DNA of 64,000 nucleotides from Hominisplanchenecus murintestinalis (GTDB taxonomy: Bacteria; Bacillota; Clostridia; Lachnospirales; Lachnospiraceae): assembly GCA_004793585.1 (NCBI GenBank), contig SRZB01000007.1, positions 1 to 64,000 of the forward strand, written 5' to 3'. Shown in pieces: positions 17,109 through 26,032 of the stretch; the stretch's first letter is position 1, and each line of letters starts with the position of its first letter. Below the pieces are notes generated by a model that searched no databases, was not told the origin of the DNA, and saw only the letters and a program-made list of their open reading frames with translations. The translations under genes and the position numbers were made by a program.

Positions 17109-17807
17109 TCAGCGAATCCAAAAAGACTGCCCCGGCGCCGTGATATCACAGATTCTGTTCCTGTATGGCGCTGACTCCGGCAGGTTCTTATACCTTGAAA
17201 TAATGCTGTAGTCATCCCAGCAATGCATAGGAAAGACAGCTGCTGCCTCCACATGCTGCAAAAACCAGGTAATTCCTTTGGCAAACTCCATCTCCTGCCT
17301 TGGATCAAGCACTACAAACGCCGCATGGAGCCGCTTCCTGGCAAGCTTCGCAATCTCTTTCCGATAGTTCTTCCTCATCCACGCATTCGTGTCCTCCGGC
17401 TCATTCACCCAGCTCCAGTCATTGAGGTCGCCTGCATGGTAAATCGCTTTCCCGTCAATCTCTATCAAAAACGCCACGCCGTCGTCCGTAGACTGCAGCG
17501 TTTCAATCATCAGCGAGGAATCCCCTATCCGCTCATCCGGTCCTATAAAAATCGTCCGTTCCAATAACTCTTCCGGAACCCGTTTCTCCCAGATATCTTT
17601 CGACATGAAATAATACACATACGGATACTTTTTCGCCAGATTGAAAATGCTGGCTGAAAAATGATCCCCATGCCCATGACTCACAAATACATACAACGGC
17701 TTATAGGGAGACAGCTCAGGCAAATCCCCTTTAAAATAGTCAAACAGCAGATAACCGGACATCGTCTCTACCAGGAATGAACTATGATAAATGTAAGTTA
17801 CGTTCAT
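17109..17807 (-). CDS. MBL-fold metallo-hydrolase
   Basis: A 232-residue metallo-beta-lactamase-fold hydrolase. The metal-binding motif SHGHGDHFS lies near residues 43-51; AGDLNDW and the late PMHCWDDY supply further ligands. It belongs to the small UlaG-like group, in which substrates vary and are mostly unknown. The ATG at 17807 opens MNVTYIYHSSF, typical of the group. It lies 66 bases downstream of the pepD gene on the same strand. Confidence 0.85.
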   Translation of the reverse strand: MNVTYIYHSSFLVETMSGYLLFDYFKGDLPELSPYKPLYVFVSHGHGDHFSASIFNLAKKYPYVYYFMSKDIWEKRVPEELLERTIFIGPDERIGDSSLMIETLQSTDDGVAFLIEIDGKAIYHAGDLNDWSWVNEPEDTNAWMRKNYRKEIAKLARKRLHAAFVVLDPRQEMEFAKGITWFLQHVEAAAVFPMHCWDDYSIISRYKNLPESAPYRNRICDITAPGQSFWIR

Positions 17808-17873
17808 ACTTATACCTCGTTTTAAACGCGTTATTTACTGCCCGCTTCCTTCACAGTAACCGCGCAAGTCCTG

Positions 17874-19322
17874 TTATCTTATATTTTCCAGAACTTTCAG
17901 TAAATATTTCCACATCCGTTCCGTGGAAGAAATCGAAAGCGTTTCTTCTGTCGTGTGTATACCGGACATCGACGGCCCGAAAGACACACAGTCCAGATTC
18001 GGAATCTTTTCATAAAAAATACCGCATTCCAATCCCGCATGGATTGCTTTAATTTCCGGCCTTTCCCCAAACATGTCCTCATACGTATCGGCCATAATTT
18101 CCCGCAGCGCCGAATCCTTCCTGTATTCCCACGCCGGATACGCGCCCTCCGGCGTATAGCTTCCGCCCAGGAATTCAGTAAGATACTGTATCTGCATGGA
18201 CAAAGCCTTTTTCGCACTGCCCACAGAGCTGCGCAGGCTCGCCGTCATCCGGCACGCATTCCCATCCATGCACAAAATTCCCGGATTGACGGAGGTTTCT
18301 ACCAGCCCCGCAATTTCTCCGCTCATTTTCTGGACGCCATACGGAAACTGCATAAGGAAAAATAAAACCTTCTGCTGCGCAGACATTGTCAAAGCGCTTC
18401 CCTCCGTCTCGCCCTCCGTCCGCACGTTTACAGAAATCCCATCATCTGTGCCGCTGTACTCGGCTCTTAAGTTTTTCCCGAACTCTGCCGCAGCCTCTGC
18501 AATCTCTTTCTCTGCACAGGCATCCGCCAGAAAAACCGCCCGGGCGCTTCTCGGAATCGCATTGTCCTTTTGCCCTCCGGCAAGCTCTGTAAGAAAAAAT
18601 TCCACCTGCCCCGAAAGTTCAAACAAAAAGCGTCCTAACAGCTTAATGGCATTCGCACGGATTTTATCAATTTCAGCTCCTGAATGCCCTCCGGCAAGCC
18701 CCTCTAGCATTACCTCGTATCTCACGCCCTGCGTTTCCCTGTACTCCACCGGAATCTCACAGACAGCTGAAAGCCCTCCGGCACAGCTAATCCAAAGTTT
18801 CCCCTCTTCCTCGGAGTCTATGTTCAGCATGTAAGTCCCTTTCAAATCCGAGGTATCAAGCGCCATAGCCCCCAGCATCCCCACTTCCTCATCTGTGGTA
18901 ATCACAACTTCCAGTGACGGATGTTTCAGGGAATCATCCTCGAGAACAGCCAGCGCATATGCCACAGCGATTCCGTCGTCTCCTCCCAGCGTAGTGCCCC
19001 TGGCGCTAAGCAAATCCCCTTCTACTGCCAGCTCCAGGCCGTCTTTCTCAAAATCATGGGCATATCCGGGCTTTTTCTCACACACCATATCACAGTGCCC
19101 CTGCAGAATAACCGCAGGGGCGTCCTCATAGCCCTTCGACGCCGTTTTCTTTATTACCACATTTCCGCTCTCATCCTGCCGATACTCCAGACCGTGTACT
19201 TTGGCAAATTCCACCAGGTAACTGCTGATTTTTTCCGTATGGAAAGAACCACGGGGAATTTTACAGATTTCTTCAAAATAGTAAAAGACTCTCTCCGGTT
19301 TCAGACCGCTTAACACTGACAT
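17874..19322 (-). CDS. pepD: Aminoacyl-histidine dipeptidase
   Basis: M20-family cytosolic metallopeptidase that splits Xaa-His and other dipeptides. Visible are the first metal motif LQGHCDMV near residue 72, GDDGIAVAYALA, the catalytic TTDEEVGMLGA, and a late HAGLECG. The length of 482 residues is that of PepD. The gene lies between RidA and the MBL hydrolase, all on the minus strand, which suggests an amino-acid or peptide-use cluster. Confidence 0.93.
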   Translation of the reverse strand: MSVLSGLKPERVFYYFEEICKIPRGSFHTEKISSYLVEFAKVHGLEYRQDESGNVVIKKTASKGYEDAPAVILQGHCDMVCEKKPGYAHDFEKDGLELAVEGDLLSARGTTLGGDDGIAVAYALAVLEDDSLKHPSLEVVITTDEEVGMLGAMALDTSDLKGTYMLNIDSEEEGKLWISCAGGLSAVCEIPVEYRETQGVRYEVMLEGLAGGHSGAEIDKIRANAIKLLGRFLFELSGQVEFFLTELAGGQKDNAIPRSARAVFLADACAEKEIAEAAAEFGKNLRAEYSGTDDGISVNVRTEGETEGSALTMSAQQKVLFFLMQFPYGVQKMSGEIAGLVETSVNPGILCMDGNACRMTASLRSSVGSAKKALSMQIQYLTEFLGGSYTPEGAYPAWEYRKDSALREIMADTYEDMFGERPEIKAIHAGLECGIFYEKIPNLDCVSFGPSMSGIHTTEETLSISSTERMWKYLLKVLENIR

Positions 19323-19359
19323 ACTGCTGCCTCCAGGTTTCTTTTATATTCAGGGTAGT

Positions 19360-19737
19360 TTATGCCTCGGCAATACATTCAATCTCCACCAGCCCGCCAA
19401 GCGGCAGCTTTGCCACCTGTACACAGGAACGAGCAGGAAATTCTCCGTCAAAATAAGATTTATAGACCTCATTCACCACTGCAAAATCATCCATATCCGC
19501 CAGGAAAATCGAAGTCTTTATCACCTTGCCGTAACTGCTCCCCGCTTCCTTCAAAACCGCTCCCAGATTTTTCAGCGATTGATGCGCCTGCGCTTCTACA
19601 CCTTCGCAAAGCTTACCATTCTCCGGGTTCAGCCCCAGCTGCCCGGAGCAATAAATAACGCCGCCCGTTTTTACTGCCTGCACATAAGGCCCTACCGCCT
19701 TGGGTGCATCATCTGTATGAATAATCTCTTTTGCCAT
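19360..19737 (-). CDS. ridA: RidA family reactive intermediate deaminase
   Basis: Hydrolyses reactive enamine/imine intermediates made by PLP enzymes such as threonine dehydratase. The 125 residues include GPYVQAVKTGGVIYCSGQLGL and the C-terminal RSCVQVAKLPLGGLVEIECIA, where the conserved Arg binds the substrate carboxylate. It lies 37 bases upstream of pepD on the same strand, so co-transcription is likely. Confidence 0.95.
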   Translation of the reverse strand: MAKEIIHTDDAPKAVGPYVQAVKTGGVIYCSGQLGLNPENGKLCEGVEAQAHQSLKNLGAVLKEAGSSYGKVIKTSIFLADMDDFAVVNEVYKSYFDGEFPARSCVQVAKLPLGGLVEIECIAEA

Positions 19738-19807
19738 AGCATTTACCCTCTTTCTTAACTTTTTCCAATCTAAATATTAATATCTTCTTAATTATACCAC
19801 AGATTTT

Positions 19808-20281
19808 CTATTCATTCCAGCCTTTACATACATCAATCCACTGACTGCTGCCCGAATATTTCTCCAAATCCGCCATCGTCATCTGAATCGCGCTGTTTCC
19901 GCTCCCTGCCGCCGGGTACACCGACTCAAAACGCCTGAGGGATTCGTCCAGATAAACTTCCACTCCTCCATTTACCGCAAACGGGCAGACCCCACCCACC
20001 GCATGTCCAATCAGAGCCGTCACCTCATCCTTCCCCAGCATCTTTGCCTTTGTGCGGAACTGCGCTTTATATTTGGGATTGTCCACCTTAGCGTCGCCCG
20101 CCGCTACGATAAGAATCGGCGTCTCCCCCACTTTGAACGACAGCGTTTTTGCAATCCGCGCAGGCTCGCAGCCTACAGCCTCTGCCGCCAGCTCCACCGT
20201 GGCGCTCGACATCTCAAATTCCATAATCTTATCTTCCATGCCATACTGTCTGAAATATTCTTTCACCCGTTCAATTGACAT
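19808..20281 (-). CDS. YbaK/EbsC family aminoacyl-tRNA deacylase
   Basis: Probable trans-editing enzyme that removes wrongly attached amino acids from tRNA. The YbaK fold is recognised from AKTLSFKVGETPILIVAAGDAKVDNPKYK, GHAVGGVCPFAV and the C-terminal YPAAGSGNSAIQMT. Length is 157 residues. The ATG at 20281 is chosen over a GTG just before it. Which tRNA it edits cannot be told from sequence alone. Confidence 0.9.
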   Translation of the reverse strand: MSIERVKEYFRQYGMEDKIMEFEMSSATVELAAEAVGCEPARIAKTLSFKVGETPILIVAAGDAKVDNPKYKAQFRTKAKMLGKDEVTALIGHAVGGVCPFAVNGGVEVYLDESLRRFESVYPAAGSGNSAIQMTMADLEKYSGSSQWIDVCKGWNE

Positions 20282-20387
20282 CACTCATCTTCCTTTCCAT
20301 TTACCTAACATATAATGTAACCACTTTTTGTCAAATTGTCAACGCAAAGAAAACAGCAGCATCCATCTAAACTCCCTGTAAGTACAA

Positions 20388-20427
20388 GAAAAAACACCGC
20401 CCCCGACGCTTTCCGTCAAAAACAGTG
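20388..20427 (-). terminator. Terminator of tRNA-Lys
   Basis: A 14-pair stem with several G-U pairs (20395-20408 against 20414-20427) closes with a GAAA-like loop and is followed by U residues. It begins only seven bases past the tRNA 3' end. Confidence 0.7.
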
Positions 20428-20433
20428 CTTTGA

Positions 20434-20506
20434 TGCGCGATCAGGGGTTCGAACCCTGGACACCCTGATTAAGAGTCAGGTGCTCTGCCAGCTGAGCTAA
20501 TCGCGC
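20434..20506 (-). tRNA. tRNA-Lys (anticodon CTT)
   Basis: A 73-nt cloverleaf: acceptor GCGCGAT with ATCGCGC, D arm GCTCAGCTGGCAGAGC, anticodon stem CCTGA/TCAGG around the loop CTCTTAA, T arm CAGGG TTCGAAC CCCTG. The anticodon CTT reads AAG. The CCA end is not encoded. Confidence 0.97.
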
Positions 20507-20543
20507 TCTTCTTATTCAGTTATTTCTCTTTGACACGAGAGAT

Positions 20544-20572
20544 ATTATATAACAGGTTTTTGCAAAATGCAA
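20544..20572 (-). promoter_or_regulatory. Promoter of tRNA-Lys
   Basis: On the minus strand TTGCAT (20567-20572), a 17-base spacer and TATAAT (20544-20549). The start would lie about 30 bases before the mature tRNA. Confidence 0.65.
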
Positions 20573-20611
20573 GGGTTTTTTTCATTTTTTTATTTTTTCT
20601 CCTGTTCCCGG

Positions 20612-20649
20612 CATCAAGCCATGCAAAACCACTTCGTGGTGGCTTGATG
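20612..20649. repeat. Intergenic palindrome
   Basis: CATCAAGCC (20612-20620) pairs with GGCTTGATG (20641-20649), and inside it ACCAC with GTGGT. It has no T tract on either side and abuts the partial MITE copy D. Probably another small repeat; its role is unknown. Confidence 0.4.
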
Positions 20650-20670
20650 TCCATCAACGGAAACGCTATT

Positions 20671-20715
20671 TCACGGACTTTGCAGCAAGTGCAACGTCCT
20701 GGGCTGAACTGTTAC
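20671..20715. mobile_element. MITE-like repeat, truncated copy D
   Basis: Only the right end of the element found at 8105-8255 is left: the GGACTTTGC hairpin (one mismatch here) and the terminal GGCTGAACTGTTAC. Confidence 0.65.
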
Positions 20716-20753
20716 GGATAAGTTTCAGATATAGTGGCAAAGCGCCCACCAGG

Positions 20754-20852
20754 TTAGTTGTTGCTCTTGTTGTCACTGTCTAACCATTTGATGATGTAGT
20801 GGCAGGCTACACCAGCCGAAACAGCAACTAAAAAAGAAATCACAACTTCCAT
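20754..20852 (-). CDS. Small hydrophobic membrane peptide, type I toxin-like
   Basis: A 32-residue peptide. It opens with MEVVISFLVAVSAGVACHY, a single membrane helix, followed by KWLD and a polar, charged tail of Asp, Lys, Ser and Asn. The ATG at 20852 has a strong AGGAGGTGTTTGC site, and a promoter with TGC-TATAAT lies at 20894-20899. A short helix with a charged tail resembles Fst/TxpA-type toxins of type I toxin-antitoxin systems, but no antisense RNA promoter was found with confidence. The reading frame is well supported; the function is inferred. Confidence 0.7.
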   Translation of the reverse strand: MEVVISFLVAVSAGVACHYIIKWLDSDNKSNN

Positions 20853-20893
20853 GCAAACACCTCCTGTTGCGGGTATCGGTGAGCAACACCTGG

Positions 20894-20899
20894 ATTATA
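20894..20899 (-). promoter_or_regulatory. Extended -10 promoter of the small membrane peptide
   Basis: The minus strand reads TGC-TATAAT; the -35 region is weak (TACAAG), as allowed for extended -10 promoters. The start would be near 20887, giving a leader of about 35 bases. The rest of 20900-21165 shows nothing I can name. Confidence 0.55.
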
Positions 20900-21165
20900 G
20901 CATACTATCCGATATTCTTGTACCGTTTTCTCGAAACTTTTTTCTTGAGATTGTGGCTATCGCAATCCGATGCTCGCCTATTTCTGTAGATGCCTCAATA
21001 GAACGGCTCTTTTAGCAATTTTACTTTGAATGTATTTTTTACCTTCGGAAAAGGAAATCTATATTTTGAAGATTACTTTTTCAATGGTTACGCAGGTCTG
21101 CAGAGGAGTTTGTCTTCAGTGGGCAAAATAAAACGCACATTTGAGTTTTGTCCTACTCCATGTTA

Positions 21166-21515
21166 TTATTTGATTCTTATTGTGATAACTGCCTTCCTAT
21201 TGCTTCCATCTGTTGCTTCTGCAGTGATGCGGACGCTCTTATTTTTGCCTTCTTTTCTGGTTTTAACCACTCCTTTTGAATTTACGGCTGCATATTTGGG
21301 ATTAGAACTTGTCCATACCAGCTTTTTGTTTGCTTTCTTACCCGTTGTCTTAACGATTGGTTTTATCGTCCCCCTCCCGCCGCTGCTGCTTTTTCTGACG
21401 CGCTCTTTGGCAGCGCCGCCGGCAGCGGCGCTAGAGTCAGAGCCGCTATCAGAAGCGGGGACAGCAGACGCTTCGGCTTACCTGCAATCTTTCTGCATAT
21501 TGTTATATTCTTCAT
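21166..21515 (-). pseudogene. Small secreted Ig-like (BIG2-type) protein, frameshifted
   Basis: The minus strand starts at an ATG (21515) with GAGGAAG upstream and encodes a signal peptide (KPKRLLSPLLIAALTLAPLP) followed by an Ala/Gly-rich stretch; it then stops at once. In the next frame the sequence goes on as a BIG2-like domain (KKLVWTSSNPKYAAVNSKG, VRITAEATDGSNRKAVITI) to a stop at 21166. Adding one G to the G5 tract at 21370-21374 joins both parts into one protein of 116 residues. It could be a sequencing error, a slippage-controlled gene or a true pseudogene. It follows the M23 peptidase gene by 24 bases. Confidence 0.6.
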
Positions 21516-21539
21516 AGCTTCCTCTTTAATTTTCATTTT

Positions 21540-23393
21540 TTATTTCACTCTAACTTTCTTCACCGCGCTCCACGCTCCATACTGCCTGTTTCCTTTTTCG
21601 TAATTGTATGCCCTGACGCGTATATAATAAGTCTTTTTCTTTTTCAGCCCGGAAGTCCAGACGTATTCTCTCTGAAAAGCCGTTTTTGTCTTTTTTCCTT
21701 TTCGGAACCCTCTGTCTTTTGCAAGCTGAACCTGATATCCCGCCACAGCATTTTGTTTCCTCCACTTAATGGAGATTCTTCGAGATTTCCTGCTTTTTAC
21801 AGAAAGTCCAGCAACCTTCCCCGGCCGCGGATTCTTTTTATCCGCATCAGAAATGTAAGAAGGCTCTCTTTGCTCATCGTCATTTTCCCCATACGCAAAG
21901 TCCTCTGAATCTTCAGGTTCCTCCTGTTCTTCCGGAATCACGGGTCTTTCCGGCTCTTCCTTGTTTCCCGGATTTACCGGCCTTGAGGGTTCTTCTGGCT
22001 TTCCAGTCTCTTCTGGCTTTTCCGTTTCTAGGATTTTAAAGCGTATTTGTACCCTGGCTGCGGATGCGTCCCTCATACTTGTCCAATCTGAGCTTTTCGT
22101 AAATTTATACTGTACAATCCTGATTCTGTCCTGATAAGTATTTAACTTATACCATGCACGGCAGCGGTTTCCGTGCGAGCCGTAAGAACCGTCACAGGAC
22201 ACCCCGGACTGGCACCATACCTGGCTTCCGCCGTCTTTCCAGTTAATAAAGTAATATGGATGTCCCGCGTCCGTGCCGAGATACCTCGCCGTAACGCTCC
22301 CAGCCAGGATTTCATCATAATGTACAAACTTTCCCGTCTGATCATAATTCCCTTCGTTTCCTGCATTCGGCCCGCAAAAATGATAATATACGGAGCGGAC
22401 AAGAAGCCTGGCGTCTGACGTCTGTAAATCTGCTTCACTGGTATAGGTATTTCCCGAATTCTGCCATTCGTCCCTCACGCTTCCTGCATTTGTCCATTCA
22501 GCTCCCGGGGCAGACTGCTGGATTTTTTCGTAATGGTTTTTATACTCAACTATACAAGTATCCGAAGAGACTCCCGCCGGAAGGGACTCACAGTAATACC
22601 ATCCGTCTGTACTCTGTTTGGGAGAATCCACATAGCTGTCCGTATAACTGTTTTCGCAGTCAAAACACGCATGAATCGTATACCCTCTGTCTGTCAGCGT
22701 GGGCGCTACTACTATCTGCCCGTAATTGTGTCCCTTCGCATTGATAGTTTCCGTATAAGAAGCGCCGCAAGAACACCGAAAAGTCTTTACGCCTGCCTGG
22801 GTACAATCCGGCTGCTTTGTAATCGTGGCTGAGTAGCTATGGCTGTGGACGTCGTTATAAATATAAGTCTCGTTCTGCGGGTTGATTCCGCTTTCATTAT
22901 AATATTTGCCAAGAGATATCCCAAAGTGCAGATGCGGCCCTGTAGACCAGCCTGTCGTGCCTACGCGCCCGATCTGCTGTCCCATCTCCACGCGCGCCCC
23001 ATAATGTACGTTTGCCGGGATACTTCCCGCCTGCATATGGGCGTACTGATAATACCTCCCGTCATCCCCGCGTATTACAAGCCCTGTCCCAAAGCCATTG
23101 CAGTCCCCCGCATTGTAGTGCGTGTTCCCGCACAGCCATATATTGCTTACCGTTCCTCCCAGCGCCGCGCACACTGTCGCGCCGTTGATACTGCCATCCG
23201 AAATGTCGATTGCCTTTCCGTCATGATATCCCTGCGAAAGCGCTGTATGCCCGGGCACAGGCCATCTTAAAGTAACTCCTGCATAAGTTACAAGTTTCTG
23301 TCCGCCCGCCAGCATAGCTGCCGCTAATACAAATACCACTGCTTTTTTCAATTTTTTCACGGGATTCTTCCTCCTTCCAAAAATATTTTTCAA
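21540..23393 (-). CDS. Secreted M23-family metallopeptidase with FnIII domain
   Basis: Probable peptidoglycan endopeptidase. Residues 1-38 form a signal peptide. The LytM/M23 domain lies at about 45-170 with HDGKAIDIS (first His and Asp), and GPHLHFG (HxH), so the zinc site is complete. The middle (about 190-450) is rich in Cys, Tyr and Trp, with CSCGASYTETINAKGHNY-like pairs suggesting metal or disulfide sites. A Glu/Pro linker with PEEP words leads to a fibronectin type III domain at about 525-617. The gene opens the run of exported proteins whose order continues to the frameshifted gene. Confidence 0.88.
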   Translation of the reverse strand: MKNIFGRRKNPVKKLKKAVVFVLAAAMLAGGQKLVTYAGVTLRWPVPGHTALSQGYHDGKAIDISDGSINGATVCAALGGTVSNIWLCGNTHYNAGDCNGFGTGLVIRGDDGRYYQYAHMQAGSIPANVHYGARVEMGQQIGRVGTTGWSTGPHLHFGISLGKYYNESGINPQNETYIYNDVHSHSYSATITKQPDCTQAGVKTFRCSCGASYTETINAKGHNYGQIVVAPTLTDRGYTIHACFDCENSYTDSYVDSPKQSTDGWYYCESLPAGVSSDTCIVEYKNHYEKIQQSAPGAEWTNAGSVRDEWQNSGNTYTSEADLQTSDARLLVRSVYYHFCGPNAGNEGNYDQTGKFVHYDEILAGSVTARYLGTDAGHPYYFINWKDGGSQVWCQSGVSCDGSYGSHGNRCRAWYKLNTYQDRIRIVQYKFTKSSDWTSMRDASAARVQIRFKILETEKPEETGKPEEPSRPVNPGNKEEPERPVIPEEQEEPEDSEDFAYGENDDEQREPSYISDADKKNPRPGKVAGLSVKSRKSRRISIKWRKQNAVAGYQVQLAKDRGFRKGKKTKTAFQREYVWTSGLKKKKTYYIRVRAYNYEKGNRQYGAWSAVKKVRVK

Positions 23394-23403
23394 TTCTCCC
23401 TCG

Positions 23404-24657
23404 CTACTTCCATTTCACCGAGTACTGAATCGAGTCCTTTTTATTGTTTTTAAATATCTTTAAATAGTAAGTTCCTTTTTCCAAAGGAAATTTTTTTGCA
23501 TAAGCATACTTAAAATCTTTGATATCTTCCAACTTACCGCTGCCCGTCACACTGGCAATTATTTTTTTAACATCTTTGACGTATTCCAGCTTACCGCTGC
23601 CCGTCACACTGGCAATTACTTTTTTCTGCCCTTTTTTATAAAGATAAGCGCACATCTCATCATCCTTACCCTCCAGGCTTTTTACGGTAATCGATACTTT
23701 TCTTTTTTTAGGGATTACAATCTTATGCCAGCGGCAGTTCTTTTTCCCTTCTCCTGCCGCCAGGATTCCTTTTACCGTCTTTCCCTTTTTGACGCTCTGC
23801 GCTTTGGACTGCTTCGTATTCTTCGCTGTTTTCATCTTTGTAAAACGATACCGAAATTGAATCAACCCCGAGGCGTCTTTCATTTTAATATAATATGTCC
23901 CTTTTCTCACATACTGTCTGGCGTTCTGTTTTTTATCGTTCGGACTCCACTGAGGACTGCCCACTTCCACACGTTTACTGTTCAGCAGTGTAGTTTCTAA
24001 AATCCTCCTCCTTAAAACATCGTCTGCACCTCTATTTGGATCTTCACCAGACTCTATCTCAAGTACTCCGTCAGAAGGTACTTTTACCTCATAAAAATAT
24101 TCACCAGCAGTATGGCACTCCGCTACCCACTGGTTTTCTGAAATCAATACCGTCCGAGGCGGCGTAATTGTATCATATTGGTAAAGGGATACGGTAACCA
24201 TCCCGTCTCTTCCCCAATCAGCCGTATCTTTTAAAAGCATAAGTTTCTTTTCCCTGCCAGCCTTTACCGCCAGAGAAAAATTCTGTGTCTTGCCATTTCC
24301 TGTATTCCTCGCCGCTAAGCCCGGCATACGCAGGAAGACATCTTTTGAAAACCCCTGTAAGGTAATCTTCAAATATACACTCTCACCATATCCGATATTC
24401 AGCGGCACGTTCAAAACCGCCATGTCCCTGCGAAACGTATAACTCTTTGACACTCCTGCCACTTCTCCCGGTTTGATTGTCATCGGGCTCAGCTCCGCCT
24501 CATTCTGTGCCGGGAGGCTCTCTGCCTGTTCCCACACTTTAGGATCCTTATAATCCGCCGCCTGTGCCGGAATCGTCAGGCTCTTCCCCTGGAGCCCCCC
24601 CACTGCAAACATAAGTACGCATCCTAAAACTCCAATTATTTTTTTCGTTATTTTCAT
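23404..24657 (-). CDS. Secreted beta-rich protein, paralogue of the next gene
   Basis: Function unknown. Residues 1-33 form a signal peptide, and no anchor follows. Two beta-rich regions are visible, one near 60-200 with YTFRRDMAVLNVPLNI and one near 290-417 with VKGILAAGEGKKNCRWHKI and GTYYLKIFKNN. The pattern recalls pre-peptidase C-terminal (PPC) domains. It is clearly related to the gene at 24744-25919. It carries a 57-bp in-frame tandem duplication (ASVTGSGKLE occurs twice) that its paralogue lacks. Confidence 0.65.
   Translation of the reverse strand: MKITKKIIGVLGCVLMFAVGGLQGKSLTIPAQAADYKDPKVWEQAESLPAQNEAELSPMTIKPGEVAGVSKSYTFRRDMAVLNVPLNIGYGESVYLKITLQGFSKDVFLRMPGLAARNTGNGKTQNFSLAVKAGREKKLMLLKDTADWGRDGMVTVSLYQYDTITPPRTVLISENQWVAECHTAGEYFYEVKVPSDGVLEIESGEDPNRGADDVLRRRILETTLLNSKRVEVGSPQWSPNDKKQNARQYVRKGTYYIKMKDASGLIQFRYRFTKMKTAKNTKQSKAQSVKKGKTVKGILAAGEGKKNCRWHKIVIPKKRKVSITVKSLEGKDDEMCAYLYKKGQKKVIASVTGSGKLEYVKDVKKIIASVTGSGKLEDIKDFKYAYAKKFPLEKGTYYLKIFKNNKKDSIQYSVKWK
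23514..23627. repeat. 57-bp in-frame tandem duplication
   Basis: Two adjacent 57-bp units (23514-23570 and 23571-23627) code for 19 residues each with the shared core IASVTGSGKLE. They differ at about ten bases, so the duplication is not brand new. Confidence 0.8.
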
Positions 24658-24743
24658 TTTTTTCTCCTTGTAATATAGCTATCTTTAAAAGTCTGACAGC
24701 CTATCAGGCTTTTGTCTGATTTTTTACCTTTTGTATCAATGCA

Positions 24744-25919
24744 TTACTTCCATTTGATAGAATACTGAACGGACGATTTCTTATAATTATTACGCTTAAA
24801 TACCTTCATATAATAAGTTCCTTTGTCTAACAAACATTTTTTAGACATGCTATACTTCGCAGGACCGCCAAACCTTATAGGGGCAGTGACCGCAAAGACA
24901 GGTTTTGAACTTCCTTTCTTATAAATGTATACGCTATAGTCGTTAATATCCCCTACGGAAACTTTTGTACTGACTGTCACTTTTTTTGTTTTCGGAAGCA
25001 CTATTTTATACCAGCGGCCATTCTTCTCACCTTCTCCCGCTGCCAGTATTCCTTTGACCGTTTTTCCTCTTTTGACGCTCACGGCTTTTGACTGCTTCAC
25101 ATTTTTTGAAGTTTTCATCTTTGTGAAGCGGTAACGGAACTGGAACAGCCCGTCGTCAGTTGCTTTGATATAATAAGTACCTTTTCTTACACAATATTTT
25201 GTACGGTCATCTTTGTTGCTGTACGATTCATCGCTCACTGCTTTGCATTTGCTGTTCAACAGCATAGTTTCCACTGACGCTCCCCCGCTGCTGCGGTTCA
25301 CATCTGTCCCCGGCTCTATCTCAATCACACCGTCAGACGGGGCTTTAATTTTATATAGATATTCTCCATTCCCCTCTTTATAGCCCTTCGCCCACTCTCC
25401 TGCTTTAAGAGAAACTTTCCCGGGCGGCGTAACCTCGTACCGGTACAGTGTTACAGAAATCGTATAACTTTTCCCACTATCCGCAGCATTTTTCAGGATT
25501 AATAGTTTCTGCTCGTTCCCTCCGCTTTGGCGGCAGGTAACAAAAAATTCACCATTGCTGCTCTGTATCATACCTTCTCCCACTTTAGCAAAGATATTTC
25601 CTGAAAATCCCTGCACAGCCACCTTCAAAAATACCTCCGGGCTGCTTCCCAGATGAATCGGCACTGAAAAAACAGACGTCTCGCCGCCAAACGTATAAGT
25701 CTTCAGCGCGCTCGCCTGTTCCCCCGGCTGAATTACCACAGGGCTTATCGTCTTCTCCGCCTGGGTTGGCAGCTTCTCTATCCGTTTCCATATAGCCTCA
25801 ATAGCCGCAACATCCTCCGTTATAGACGCCTGTACATCCCCCATGTTTCCAACAAAAATCCCCGCCAGCAACATAAAGATTCCTGCCCAAACCTTAATCA
25901 TCTTCTTCGTCATTTTCAT
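24744..25919 (-). CDS. Secreted beta-rich protein, paralogue of the preceding gene
   Basis: Function unknown. It opens MKMTKKMIKVWAGIFMLLAG as a signal peptide. It has the same two beta-rich regions as the 23404-24657 product: VSLKAGEWAKGY, SDGVIEIEPG, KGTYYIKATDDGLFQFRYRF, KGILAAGEGEKNGRWYKIVL and KGTYYMKVFKRN all have close counterparts there. Length is 391 residues. The tandem pair points to a local gene duplication within the secreted-protein cluster. Confidence 0.65.
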   Translation of the reverse strand: MKMTKKMIKVWAGIFMLLAGIFVGNMGDVQASITEDVAAIEAIWKRIEKLPTQAEKTISPVVIQPGEQASALKTYTFGGETSVFSVPIHLGSSPEVFLKVAVQGFSGNIFAKVGEGMIQSSNGEFFVTCRQSGGNEQKLLILKNAADSGKSYTISVTLYRYEVTPPGKVSLKAGEWAKGYKEGNGEYLYKIKAPSDGVIEIEPGTDVNRSSGGASVETMLLNSKCKAVSDESYSNKDDRTKYCVRKGTYYIKATDDGLFQFRYRFTKMKTSKNVKQSKAVSVKRGKTVKGILAAGEGEKNGRWYKIVLPKTKKVTVSTKVSVGDINDYSVYIYKKGSSKPVFAVTAPIRFGGPAKYSMSKKCLLDKGTYYMKVFKRNNYKKSSVQYSIKWK

Positions 25920-26032
25920 TCCTCCGTCATCCTCTCTTTATAGAGTCGGACATTCCATACATGTTCAGGTCGCCGCCCCAAAATCTGCTGTTACTGTTCA
26001 TTCTCTTTATCAAAAAATCATCCTGTTTGCCC

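Noticed and set aside
16190-17143. Plus-strand frame of 317 codons
   Set aside because: Mirror of the Glu-rich linker on the other strand, giving a Ser/Leu/Pro-rich shadow.
21026-21517. Plus-strand frame of 163 codons with hydrophobic stretches
   Set aside because: Antisense of the Ig-like gene; the opposite strand has a signal peptide, ribosome site and BIG2 motifs.
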